In this document: positions 50,501-62,854 of the stretch, one piece after another | Numbering within the stretch: position 1 is the stretch's first letter | How the letters are laid out: each line of letters opens with the position of its first letter | DNA from: Styela clava | Lineage: Eukaryota > Chordata > Ascidiacea > Stolidobranchia > Styelidae | Assembly: GCF_964204865.1 (NCBI RefSeq) | Contig: NC_135254.1 | Location: 10,793,001 to 10,857,000, forward strand | Length of the DNA: 64,000 bases | Reading direction: 5' to 3' | Notes under the pieces: generated by a model | The model's database searches: none | What the model saw: only the letters and a program-made list of their open reading frames with translations | Told to the model about the DNA's origin: nothing | Translations under genes and position numbers: made by a program

Positions 50501-52260
50501 TTGTGTAAGCTTGTCTAAATGAACATTATCTATTAATTAAATTTCTGATTTTGTATATTGTACTGATATCAATTCCTATATTATCTCACACAGAAATTCC
50601 TGACATTTCGACGATTGGTATTCTTCGTCCATCTACACCCGCTTCACAAACATCAATCATTGGACCAGTCGTGGGAACTATCGGAGGGATTCTTCTTTTA
50701 GCGCTTATCGTTGTTTTTATACTTTCAAAGCAACTCAAAAAAAGGTAGTATATCCAACATTATCTGTTATGAATAGTGAATGAATACCAAATATGAAGGT
50801 ACACTCATTTCACAGAGAATGCATATAATCTAAAGTTTTGCTTTCAGAAGAGGTAGTGGAACCATAAACAAGGGTGGGCGTGGCAATTACAATGAGGGGT
50901 TAGAAATGGAAGAACAACTTAATCCGAGAGATATAATGTCAGAGCGTAAGTTAATGTAACTTCATTTTAAGTATTACGTCAACGCATTGTATCTGGGTTG
51001 ATGAATTACCGTACTTTACTGTCCACCACATGCTGCTAAATGTATGACAATTAAGAGGAAATACTAATTCCGACATGCACCGTATGATTATCTAAACTAT
51101 AGGCCTTATAGGAAAAACAGTGATTTCATGGAAATATATTCATTCTGAGAATGTATAGCAAATAAGAATAGTATATATAGAAGCGTAATACAAGATTGAG
51201 TTTTACACTAAAATCACAACTTATTGCAACGAGCCCAACCGATATTAAATAAATCTTTCTACGTAGAAATTTCAGAATTGTTGTTACTTATGAACATAAT
51301 TATGAGTTATTTATGTTAAAAAACGATACACCCAGTTATGGTGATTATATTATAACTAACTCAAGTTGGTAATAAGGTATGAGTCCGTATTCAAATCTGT
51401 AGTCGGTTAATTTGAATGGCTCGGACCTAATTTTCATCTCCTCCAGATGAAAACGTTTCAAGTGATTCAAAATTGCTGCTACATATTGGTATATAATATC
51501 ACTTACATGTTTTACTGCTACAGATCCCGAAGATGTGGAATCAGGTCGAGACAATTCTGAAAAAACGGAAACTCTTCGTTATCAGACGTTTTCGAACCCT
51601 GCTGGAAATTCAGACAATAATTCTCTCTTACCCAAAGATCAAGTTGACTCGTCAAACGGGCAAGATTCACCCTACGCCGTTGTCGATAACCATCAGAATC
51701 AGATAAACGATGTGACCACAGAAGGCAACGACAATGCAATGTATACTGCTGTGAACAAGACAAAATCGAAAAAGTTAACCGAATCCTCAAATGTTTCGGA
51801 TGCGGTGGATGTAACAGAACCCCAATATGCTGTTGTTGATAAGCAAAAAAAAGGCGAAATAATTAATGTTTCTGCTAACCCTGACGAGAACTCCCCTGTA
51901 GCTTATGCAACGGTTCAAAAAACCAATGTTGAGGATTCTAAAAAAATGTCAAAATCAGAAAACCCCTCTGATGAAAACCAAGAGTCTGGTCCGACTTACG
52001 CTACCGTGGAGAAATCGAAATCAAAAGGCCCTGTGAAACAGAAAACACCTTCAGATGGAGACGACAAACACGACAATAAAGTGACATACGCTGTTGTACA
52101 GAAACCCAAAAAAGATGATTCTTCAAACGTCATTGAAGTAACTTATGCAACGGTCAATAAACCCAAAACAGATCAGAGTTCCGATGTCAAGGGACGTGCT
52201 GAAGGGGCTGACATTGAACTAAATGACGACCCATATGCAATGATTGACAAGGGTAAATAA
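44518..52260 (+). CDS. Receptor gene 4: CTLD-TSP1-CTLD-TSP1-mucin-TM, ITIM-like tail
   Basis: Complete 12-exon gene: 44518-44581, 44655-44828, 45110-45346, 46065-46195, 46703-46754, 47527-47700, 47912-48166, 48449-48576, 49037-49838 (or ending 49115), 50594-50744, 50848-50945, 51524-52260. The long form has 1000 residues, the short form 759; both donors are phase 1. The order is signal peptide (1-21), CTLD1 (22-158), TSP1A, CTLD2 (220-362), TSP1B (WQTWSSWSECNCS), Thr/Ser-rich mucin-like stalk (about 406-672), TM helix (about 692-717, GTIGGILLLALIVVFIL) and a tail of about 280 residues. The tail has eight regularly spaced Y-A/T-x-V/I motifs; YAVV after DSP, YATV after VA, and VTYAVV and VTYATV fit the ITIM pattern (S/I/V/L)xYxx(I/V/L). 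In vertebrate receptors such motifs recruit SH2 phosphatases. The mucin donor at 49838 is my choice; transcripts would settle it. Confidence 0.87.
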
Positions 52261-54560
52261 GGATGGAGAAGTTAAACGAAACTACAATCGATATTACGCG
52301 TTTGCTAGATTAGCAGCAAAAAAAGCAGGTTCAGACTGATTGATAAACCTACTAATGCCTAAATTAGAGCCATGTTGCTGCTAGAAGTAATTGTTGATCA
52401 TCTAATGTGTTATACATCGGGCTGTTTCTGAACTGTTCCTGCTTTGTTTTTTGAAATGTGTTTTCTGATCGCAATTACCTTTACAATTGTAGTTTTGAAG
52501 CTTGTTTTGAATTGATTGAATTATTTAAATTAAATGTTCAACAACTCTGCCCCGGCGTTGAGGAGGAATTTAAAAATGAAAACTGGCAAAAAAAGTTAAC
52601 ATATCACCAATACGTTTAAATTCACATTAAATTTAATTTAACTGACTTTGTAAGTTGATTATGAATTTAAACAATCTAATTCAGACTGCTTTACCAGAGC
52701 GTCATTTTCATTGAAGGTGTGAACTAAACTTCTGAAAGTCACAATTAACATCCTCATGCAATGAAACAACCACACAGTATAGAAGATTTTTTATTCAAAA
52801 TAATATAAAGTATCATGTTGCTTTCACTCGATGCATTTGGGAAGTATACATGGTCAACTATTCCCTCATCAGGCCCGGATCGGTTTCCAGACAAAAGGCT
52901 GTCGTTGTTCAAATCTTCACCAAACTATATCTTTTTTGATGCCATGATATCAGCATGTATTGGGAACAGTATCAATTTGACCGGTTATCTGAAAGTTTTT
53001 TCTAGTAATTTTTACCTGCATTTTTTGACTATTCTTTAGTTTTCGAGTTTTCGAAAGTGTTGCGCTGTTCTACTTTATATATATAACATATACATTTATA
53101 CATTGACAACAGAATTTGATAATGATCCATAATATTTCGTGAATGAAGTTGAATCCGTACTTTTCAACTATGGATACCATTCTCTTTATTTGACATGATA
53201 AAGATGTTTCATTCCAAGATATAAGAATTCCATGCCATGTTTGCCTATATTAATCTCTAATATTATAGTTTCTGTAACTGTACTGATACTTCCTTATTTA
53301 GTAATGTAAATATTTATCCTATACTCTATATATTTATGCACAAATACTATCAATTTTATTTAATCGATTGCTATTTTTTATCAAAATAGCCTTTTTCGTT
53401 TCGTCTATCAAAATTCGTAATAACGGTATAAAATATGCAAAATTGAATTTCACCTAATTTCAGTGGTATAGCTAACAATTGTGTTCACTTTTATTCAAAT
53501 ATATACATGCAATAAACTTGGATAGAGAAATTTTTAAAATGTGTTTTAACTAATATTTATTAGTTACATCTCAAGTATCCTATGTTGAGATGTACTTCTA
53601 TTTTTTATACCTGTATATTGTTGTTGCTATTATTATGTGCAACATAAGCAGGATATTGCGTATACTTTTGGCCCTAATTTGATTTTATTTGAATCAAGCA
53701 TTATATTAAACGCATTTCCCCAATAATATACTAGTTTACCTGCCCACATAAATAGGCGCTATTCAATGTAAATTCATATAAGTTTTAACCAAACTTCCTG
53801 ACTTGGAGGTCACAGGCAATGTTTGTCCAAAATTTTGCTACCTAATCAGGGTCAAGTTACAAGATCTGTTAGGCTTAACCACAATTTATGGAATAGACAA
53901 AAAGGTAACTAAGTTCGATCGTACAATTTTATATAGTTGAATTCAACCAAAAGGAACCTATGTGGAAAAACATACGATACGCTTCGAAGAGGGCTTATGT
54001 CCACCAATACAATTGATTATTATGGCGTTTCATATGCCAGAACAAGTGTGAACAATAAAAAACTTACTATAAGATCTCTAAAAGTTTCACCATCTTTTTT
54101 TCATATAATTCACATTGTGTAAATGTCTTGTAATAAATTTATCGACTCAAAACAACATTATGTATACAGCTGCATGCATGTATATTAGCAAGAACAGGAA
54201 AGCGTGGTGATGTCGAAACTATGTATAAAAACTACGTCAACACAAATAATGTATGCGAGTGGGATGTCTAAACTTCATGGAACTTAATAAATATATTGCA
54301 TACTTAAATTGTGTTCATTAATCGCAGTGGTGGATTATAGTTATATCTGTAAAACCTGGCAATACAAGGAGGTAACCGAATATGCAATAATTTGTGGGTC
54401 TGTGAATTGATTAAGACGATTGGATAGGAATGATAGGAGGTGGGATAAAACGATTTGAGTTGAATACACGTCCGCAAATTTTTTGATTAATTGGTTTAAA
54501 TCAGACTAGATTTTAAGTTATAATTAAAATTTTAATTTTTATGTTGACGAAAACGTAAAA
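52261..54560. other. Spacer between genes 4 and 5
   Basis: 3' flank of gene 4 and upstream region of gene 5. Matches the left arm in several blocks. No gene or transposon seen. Confidence 0.6.
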
Positions 54561-57500
54561 ATGCGATTCTCCTTCTGCTCATGGATCTTATGTGTCACGG
54601 AATTTACAAGTAAGAGTTTTGCAATATTGTAAATAAAAATTTAAAAGTTTGCGGCATATAGATTTAGACAGCATCAGAAATTTACCTTATCAAGATACCA
54701 AAAAATTTGTAAATATTTATTTCGAGTCTTATTATATCACCAGATATGTGGATTACCTGTAAATGGTTTGTAAGAAGCGAAGGTGTGATAAACCAATGGG
54801 AATTAAAATGTAGCAGGGCTTTCATGTTTTATATTCCGATTGAATCAAGTATGTATGATAAATGTTAAAACTTAGTTGTTGTTATTTTTTAAATAGCTGT
54901 TCTGGGCTCATCTGGTTTCGGGTTGGACGAATCGACAACGTCACCAGTAAACAATGATAACATCGCCTCAACTGTTTATGATAAGGAGTTTGATAAAACC
55001 ATATCCCAGACTACGGTAGCCAAAATATTCTCAACTGCATCGACATCTAGTGCATCAACCCGAACAACAAAAGCAACCCAAAGCACGAGTCTATATGAAA
55101 CTACTTCTGCCCAAGGTACGTAATATATTTGGACAATTTTCTTCAAGGCATATTTTCTTCGCTGGAGAAAGCCAGAAAGTTGACACTCAATATTATCACA
55201 TCGATGATGGAAATGATTACAATGTTAAAATAAAACGTTATTCAGAAATAAATATTTACATCCCCAAAATTGCTTTTTCCAAAGGTCTTAGAGTTTACGA
55301 AATTATTAAACAAAGTTGCAAGATTAAAAAAAAGTCTATTTAAAATATTTGTCTCAAATTTTAGCCGATTTATTTTTAATTTTTTTCATACATTTTAAAA
55401 CTGTAAACAACCGCAGTGTACCAATGGTTTTGTTTGAGTGATAAATTATATAAAATTTTCACAAAATACCAATAGGATGGGTTGTAGGATAATTGATACT
55501 GGTGCAAAAACTCGTCATAGGAACTATCAATTTCGGTTTTGTACAAAATACAAAAACAAGATGACATTTTAGCTTTAATGATATTGTGCTGGTTTGAGTT
55601 TAAAACATTTCTTTAATTAGAAAACTAGTCTTTTTGACATGCCCTAAACTGCATCCAAAATTAGATTATTTTGACAAAATGCATATGGCCAGATGGAGTC
55701 ACCTACGCCACATTTTCAGTGATTAACACAGCCTATGTCATATCATTCAATAAATATAATTATGTGTATGTTCTTCATTATACCCTTTTTCTGTTTGTTT
55801 TTACATCCGAATAGATCGTCGTGGGAGTTGGCAGAGGCTAAATAATATCGAATATTACGTATCTAAAGCTAGAGAGATAAAGAATTTCGACCAAAGTAAA
55901 GAGTTTTGCAGGCAACAGGGTGGAACGCTTGCTCTTGTTAAAACAAGCGAAACACAGAGTTTCATTGCAAGTCTTGTGATCCGAGACTCAGGTATTTTTA
56001 TAAGCTATGACATCGACTGAGTATACTTTTCTTGATGCTTTCCTTGGCGTTTAAAATTTTTCTCCTTCTGACATCATATTTCAATGCTAATTTTAATTTT
56101 ATAAATTTGAATTAAATTTTTAACCAATATTGAAAATTGGTAGTAATGTTTTCGACACAACATTTTGTGAAAATATATATATATATTATAGATTTGTTTA
56201 ATTTTGAAGTTACTAAATTATTGGATGTTATTTTATCTTGAACTTACTTTAAACGAGCAAAGCTGCGTCTAAGAAGTCATTTATTTTTCAAAATTTCACC
56301 TAAAAATGTGTAATATTTATTTTCAATTATCCAATTGTTTGTTTAGGCATAAATTTCTCAATTTCATTACTGTATAACAGTACAATTAATTTTTTTTAAG
56401 ATGCAACAAAGAATTTATTTAAACCTGTAAAATTCAAAATAAAAAATTAAAAACAGCAATTCATTTCACAGGTACGCCATATGGGTTTTTCATTGGTTTG
56501 AAAAGAGTGAACAATAACAGCTTTGCGTGGATTGATAACGAGGCTGAATCGTATGGGGCATGGCATTCTGGAGAACCTAATAATACGGATGAAAATGAAG
56601 ATTGCGTTATTATGGGTTGGATTCACGAATTTATGAAAAATCTCCGATGGAGAGACTACAAATGTGGCGTGGAAAAATTCGCACCAACCGGATTCATATG
56701 CCAAAGGATATTAGGTAAAATAACATAAATTTTGAATTAAATTATAATAATCTTTTCAAATACAAATACATTGGAGAAATTTTTAGACTGGGAAATATTA
56801 AAAAGTAAAACAAGTACCAAATAAACATTGATAAAATCTTTCACAGGGATGTGAACGCTTATCAAATATGACATAAATTCACATCGCAAAAGATAAATTG
56901 TAGAAAAATAAATTAAGGTTAAAATATGCAATTATGACATTGTAATTGTAAACAAAAATTAAAATTTGTCCCAAGTCCAAAATCAAAAATTGTCTTTCGC
57001 CTTTGAAATTTAAAAAGAATACATCGTCATGGTGAAATCTTTTTTCAACCTCTTGTGCTTTTCTTCAGTGAAGCTTGAATTTTTATATTAAAATTTGAAG
57101 TTGGTCAAAGTACCTAATTGATTTTTTTTCGTTTTCTACTAATCACGTATTTTTCATCAAAACTTCTATTGGGCATTTGTTTGACCATCTGACCACTGCT
57201 AGTTTGCATGTTGTCAGTGATAATTGTAGGTACGATCACAACCTTTTTTCGAATACCAGGCAAATGGGGAACAATACGATTGGCCATGAGCAACGACAGT
57301 TTTGTACTTAAACTTTTCTCAAATATAACAATATAATATTTATTTTCTATTTCAGAAACGACTGTCATTCCTACTACGGAGTCGTTCACAAGCGCTTTGA
57401 AAACTACAGCTTCAAAATATATTTCGACGGAAGGGGAACTCACAACAAAATCGTCAACTTCAGAAATCTTCGAACCCACGTCCGGGACTCAACAAATTTC

Positions 57501-59313
57501 AACAAAAGAATCGACTGATCTTATTTTATGGACAGAAAGACCGAATTCTCAAACTACAACAATTGGTCTTGTGGTCGGCGGGATATCGCTGTTGCTTCTA
57601 GTTGTGATAACCGTACTTGGATATTGCTATCGAAAAAGGTACATTGAATCGGGTGTTGGGCTTGTTAACGTTATCGTAGATTCAATATACATTTTGAATT
57701 ATGTTTTATAGGCAATCTAAGAATGAATTACTGCAGAGAATACAAAAAACAAATCTTGGTAAGTACCGTAATATATGGTATATAATAGCTTTGAGAAGCA
57801 TATAAAAATCTTTTTGGCAATATCCATTTTCTCCAGAAAACAAGTACAAGAATACAACATGTAATGTCACAATATTATCGAATTCAGCAATAATCGCGCA
57901 TCTACCGTTGTTAAAAAATATTTTTACTCTGTGGTTCGCATTTTAGCGTACACTTCAAAGTTGTAATTTAACACTTTTGCAGATGTGGATGACTATGTGG
58001 AGTTACATCAAATTAATATTGAAGAACCCCGTTCTACAAAACCAGTACAGAAAGATCCTAGTTCGCCAACGCCTCTAGAATATATAAAAGATCGTGACAC
58101 GTCTACAAAAATATCCGTAAGAGATTCAACATATGTGTTGATGACGTCTCCTTCAATAGAAATCAAATCTCGCTCTGAAAGCAATCGCTCATTCGTCGAT
58201 ATCATGCTTCCAACCACAAATGTAACTCCAACAGACAATACCATTACCAGTCCTGAAGCAGAAGCATACGAGTTTATGTCTGGTGGATTTGAAGAAGATG
58301 AAAAAGAAAAAAATCTGATTTTGGGCAAAACGCAATTGACAAGCGTAGGCCAGGAAACAACAGAAGGATGCTTATACGAAATCATGACAAAGGGAACAAC
58401 GAACGAATCAAGTAATGTTAATAAACATTCGAACACAAGTCAAAGTTCAAAAATACATTTGAGAATGGATAATTCAAATAAGGATAAGCAAATGTCATCG
58501 CATATTTTGAAGGAAAAAGGCGACATCAAAAATATTGAAACACGTGAAAAATCAGCTCAAGGGGACAAATCGAATTTACAAGAAGATTTGCAGGGTAAAA
58601 CTATACAGAAAGTGGAAAAAATCATTCAGTTACCATTACCTTCAATACCGAAGTGTGGAGATGAAAACAAGACCACTGATGAGTACGAATTGATGCCGTA
58701 TGGCGAGATAACTTTTCAAAATGAACCTCCTAGTAAAGCTGATGTGCTGCCGCCTGAAGTTATCATGACAAAACAAAATTCAATGAGAATAAAGACCAAC
58801 GATAGTAGCAAAATAGTGCAGGGCAGTACTCTGCCCATCTTACCCGAAAACACAGACATAGAAATCGATAATGACATTACGCCATATGGTGCAATTGAAT
58901 ACGAGGAAAAATCTACGGAGACCGAAGAATCGCTGAGCAATAAAGAAAATCTCAGCAACGATTCAAATAAGAATAAATCAGTCATACAGAATATGCCTTT
59001 ACCTGCAATACCAATATCAGACGATAGCAATTCGCCTGTAGAAAGTCGAAACGAAATTTACGCTGAAATACAAAGTGAATCAACAATCAAAGTAGTCTCG
59101 ACCGCACTCGGTCCATCTCTAGATAAAGAGGAGATTCTTGAAGATGACTACACCAAAGTGGAAACACCGGTCAAACTGAGTTTTGATCCGGGCGATCAGG
59201 ATGTATATGAGGAGATTGATAAGACCACGGCAGTCAGCAGACAGAATAGGAAACGAAGGACAATTATTGGTCCTAAAGGTGACGAATATGCTATAGTGAC
59301 AAAAGAAGTCTAA
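54561..59313 (+). CDS. Receptor gene 5: single CTLD, stalk, TM, long multi-tyrosine tail
   Basis: Seven exons, 782 residues: 54561-54609, 54897-55115, 55815-55991, 56472-56714, 57356-57638, 57712-57758, 57983-59313. The short signal peptide (MRFSFCSWILCVTEFT) is followed by a Ser/Thr-rich segment (17-89), one CTLD (90-229), a second Ser/Thr stalk (230 to about 297), a TM helix (about 298-320, IGLVVGGISLLLLVVI) and a tail of about 460 residues. The CTLD has the EPN motif (GEPNNTDENEDC) and WRD at the WND position. The tail has four YxxM motifs (YVLM, YEFM, YEIM, YELM), the usual PI3-kinase p85 SH2 target, plus DYVEL, IYAEI, DVYEEI and EYAIV. Two LPxIP segments (LPLPSIP, MPLPAIP) are SH3-ligand-like. 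It lies head-to-tail behind gene 4. A possible poly(A) signal (AATAAA) is near 59693. Confidence 0.85.
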
Positions 59314-60634
59314 TTGACCACAATACTCAAGTAACATTATTGCCTGTGGACCGTCTGTTGTTGGCGCATTGCTGATGGCATCCCGGTGTCGAATCTTGTT
59401 TAGTGAAGTAACAATCAAAAATAGTTATTTGAATGCAATATTGTCCCGTGCTAATTTTGGACACGAAATGGACATATAAATTATGCTCTGTTGTGAAAAA
59501 CCCACAAACCATTTATTCGTAACTAAATTACGACTGATTGATTTCAGATTTCCATTCCAAAGGTGGTTGAAGCCTCAGGAATACCATTAATTTTAATATT
59601 TTTTTCGCATTTCCTCTAAATACTGTAGGACCCGCTATGCCACCCCAAATTCAGCTGTTTCATTCTAATTCATGAGAAGACTTTTTTATGAAAAATAAAA
59701 ACATATTTTTATTCACGCATATCCATATTTATTGCATTACTCGATAAAGATATTTATAAGTCAGTAGTCATGAGTCACTATAACACATTTATATAGTTGC
59801 ATTTAAGAGTTTTGCAATTTTATTATATATATTATGTTGATAAATAATGTAAATTAATGTATATACTTTACAGTATACTTTACTTCAAAGTGTTTACTTC
59901 AAAATGAAAAATGAAATCTTATGACTAAAGACATAAAATGTAGAAGGCTACAAGAGTCAAATTGCAAATACTTGAGATGCCATTTTAAACACATTTTCTG
60001 CATCGGAACCTTATTTACCCTAATTTCCCTGAAAACCCCAAAATTTTCAGATTTTCATTTATTTTAAAAAATTGTTGATATGCATTAAAATACCAGGAAA
60101 CTTGTTGTGCATTTGTGATATTATGAAGGAATCACATTCAATGGAAAAGCAGATGGCACGTTCCATATGGCTTGCTTTCTAATATTTAGAGTGGGTGGAA
60201 AGACGATAAATAGCCGATGTCACGAACTCCGACGTAGTCTATCTCACGACGTTACGAGAAACGCAAATGAAAAACAAATTCCAAACAATGAACAGTTGTT
60301 ATCATGGCGACCTCCAAGAAGCCTGTGAAGAGATGGATAATGACACTTCGCGATTTACCTACTTAGGTTTAGGATGCTATACCAGGTTACACATTAAATT
60401 GTGCAACCCAGTCATATCCTGGCAAGACAGAAGACCGAGCGACAGGCGTGGCTCGTCTATGAATTAATTTCCTTCGTTCAAATTCTTGAGAGGGTGTACC
60501 CTATAAAACTTTAGCAGTTCTTAAACAGGAATTATTACCTATACAGCCCTATATTACCTAAGAAGCGGTATTTTGTACTTACAATTGATACTTAAATTCA
60601 ACAGTTTTACAGGTTTCACAGAAAAACGTTAAAA
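59314..60634. other. Spacer between gene 5 and Kelch gene
   Basis: The first 200 or so bases match the flank of the pseudogene, so they are probably 3' UTR. The remainder is AT-rich; 60180-60480 is less AT-rich and may be an old repeat, but no diagnostic ends were found. Confidence 0.5.
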
Positions 60635-61720
60635 TTAACTACAATACTTTGGATTGAAGTTGCATGCTATGATTTCGTGTACAGATTCCTTGAAGTTTTC
60701 CAGTATTTCCCATTTGTTTTCTGCCTCTTTGTAAACCTCTATTGTATTCGGTCCAAAGCTATCACCACCGATTACATAGAGCTTATTTTCAACAATACAG
60801 GCACTGAAGCTATTACGAGAAATACACATGCTTGCTATTTCAGTCCATTCATTTGTATTGGCGCTGTAAAACTCTACCTCGTTATCGATTCCACCGTTTA
60901 CGATACCACCGCAAAGGTAAACTTTATGACACAAAGCTGCAGCTGCTGCACTCATTCTAATTCTTTTCATCTTTGCTATGTCCGACCATTTTTGTGTTGC
61001 TGGGTCGTACCGTCTGGCTCGTCTTGCAGAACCACACCCAATTGCATATATGAACTCATTTGACGCAGCGACAGCGATTCTAGGTTCGAGGTCAGTGCCA
61101 GGTAGGTTCTCAGACCATTTGTCGATGGTTGGATTATATGAAAAAATGCGATTTTCTCCGAGTACATAAATTTTGTTCTGAAATGCCACAGCCATGTGCC
61201 ATCTGTCTGGAAGTCCAACTATGGACGCTTTTTTGATCCAAGATCCGTTATGTAAATAAACCAAATCTCTGTCCGTTATTGCGTAAAGACCGCTTCGAAT
61301 AAATGCCATTCGGCTTGTTTGTTTTAGAGTTTTGAAGCTCGGGAGTTTACTCCAAATTTTCCTGATTGGGTCAAAATATTTGAAGTCTCCTGTATATGTA
61401 TACATTACCGCAATGTGTGTTGCAGTAATAGGTCGGGTATATACCTCGTCAATTGTTTCGTAAATAGGTTCATCTGTTTCTTCGTACGTTGATATATTCT
61501 CTAATTGCGCAACATCGAATCGTCTTGAAACAGATGCGGGGTCATGTAGGTTATGCGTTGCACCCTTTTCTTCTGTGTCATCAACATCTTGTGCATAGTC
61601 ATATATCGGTGACGCATCAGTAGCAATTGAATATTCACTCTCTTCAAAATTTATGGATGAGTCATTTTCGTCCTTCTTCGAAATATTTTGATTCGCGTAG
61701 TCATAAACATTTTCGTTCAT
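60635..61720 (-). CDS. Kelch-repeat protein with Tyr-rich N-terminus
   Basis: Single uninterrupted frame of 361 codons. The first ATG has an in-frame TAA 15 bases upstream, so it is probably the true start unless an upstream exon splices in. Residues 1 to about 105 are acidic and low in complexity, with tyrosines in repeated contexts (VYDYANQ, SEYSIAT, PIYDYAQ, STYEET, PIYETIDEVY). From about 105 to the end there are five or so Kelch blades, for example NKIYVLGENRIFSYNPTIDKW, HKVYLCGGI and NKLYVIGGDSF, with the usual paired glycines and Y/W spacing. Kelch propellers bind proteins; the BTB and BACK domains of KLHL ubiquitin adaptors are absent. It is tail-to-tail with gene 5. The tyrosine motifs resemble those in the neighbouring receptor tails, so an adaptor role is conceivable but unproven. 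Confidence 0.8.
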   Translation of the reverse strand: MNENVYDYANQNISKKDENDSSINFEESEYSIATDASPIYDYAQDVDDTEEKGATHNLHDPASVSRRFDVAQLENISTYEETDEPIYETIDEVYTRPITATHIAVMYTYTGDFKYFDPIRKIWSKLPSFKTLKQTSRMAFIRSGLYAITDRDLVYLHNGSWIKKASIVGLPDRWHMAVAFQNKIYVLGENRIFSYNPTIDKWSENLPGTDLEPRIAVAASNEFIYAIGCGSARRARRYDPATQKWSDIAKMKRIRMSAAAAALCHKVYLCGGIVNGGIDNEVEFYSANTNEWTEIASMCISRNSFSACIVENKLYVIGGDSFGPNTIEVYKEAENKWEILENFKESVHEIIACNFNPKYCS

Positions 61721-62194
61721 TTGGTAGAACTTAATTTAAGTTTGATTGCAGTAATGAAAACGATGGGACACGGATTTAATTTCAATGAAAACCTTTCAAC
61801 TGCATACGAATATAAAATATACTTCATCCAAAATATTTCATTGTCGAAGGAAGGATTCGATTTGTATTTGCAATGAACACATGGAACTAAGTCTAACCAT
61901 AATTTTATAAGAATCATTGCGCTGGGATTAGATCATACTGTTGCCAATGCTATGTTAAGGTAAATAAATTCTGATAGAAAATCTGTAACAACGTTTACGA
62001 TCTTGTAAAAGTCTCTGAAGAAAGACTTGTTTGCATCAGTGGAATTAGATAGCCATGATGGATTTGGAATTTTATTTTTCTCAATTCAGAAAATACTTGT
62101 CTCTATTTTTCCTTGAAAACGGTCACAGTTTTTTAGACAATTCAGATTGTTGGCAAGAAATTAGTGGTATTACAATAACATCCGGCGCACACGA

Positions 62195-62402
62195 AAAGTA
62201 TGTACTGATATGGAAGTAACTAATTTTGATCGTCCTTATTCTATCGAGTTGAGTAAAGGGACTGAAACCTATGAACAGGGGGTATATTCACTTGGCTAAC
62301 ACAGACAATCACCGAACTCGTAATAGAACTAAAATAAGGAAAACATGAATAAAATTATGCTCTGACCCTAACCTGGTACACATATATACTAGGGGAGTAC
62401 CT
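62195..62402 (+). repeat. Dispersed ~205-bp repeat, copy 2
   Basis: Same family as 24600-24805, with TTCACTTGGCTAACACAGAC and CTCGTAATAGAACTAAAATA. It is the most diverged of the three and ends near GGGGAGTACC. Confidence 0.72.
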
Positions 62403-62854
62403 AACATCCAACCAGTACCCCGCGACAAAATATTTCAAACCCCGTAAATTATGCGTTGCTGTTATATAAAGCTAAAAAGAACATCTACTTAACTCTCATA
62501 AAAACATACATTTGAAATATAGTGACATACATAACACCCAACATAATTTAACTAAGCTAACCTCTTTAGACAGGTGAATAACATAGTCACTTCAGGTATG
62601 AAAATCTTTCTGTGCAATTTCCTAAACTGCCATAAATTTCAAACACAATACAAGCTAGAATATATACATATATCTTCACAAGAAGCCGATATAACGAGTT
62701 TCTTGTGTGTTGCCCCGGTTGACGGGTGTTTGCCTTGATACGAGCTGGTAAACACACTATTTCGGTAAACAATCGTATAGTTGCTCTCAGTCGGGAAATG
62801 ACATGTTTTCCCCTTATTTGAATTTATTTGAAACAATTTGCTCGGCGCGCTAGG

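Larger units (their letters stand above)
44180..59500 (+). repeat. Inverted duplication, right arm
   Basis: Counterpart of 20690-34650. This arm keeps intact genes 4 and 5 and lacks the hAT insertions. Confidence 0.85.

Noticed and set aside
53937-54122. A 61-codon frame kept open in both arms (also 22343-22528, minus)
   Set aside because: Neither copy has an ATG, an in-frame TAG lies just upstream in both, and substitutions fall at first and second codon positions as often as third. More likely a conserved 5' flank of gene 5.
59119-59418. Minus-strand frames opposite the gene 5 tail (also 58008-58436, 58716-59030)
   Set aside because: Antisense shadows of the long tail exon with no splice signals or domains of their own.
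60180-60480. Possible repeat resembling the SINE tail near 28.98 kb
   Set aside because: Only a short stretch (ATAGCCGATRT) is shared; too weak to call.
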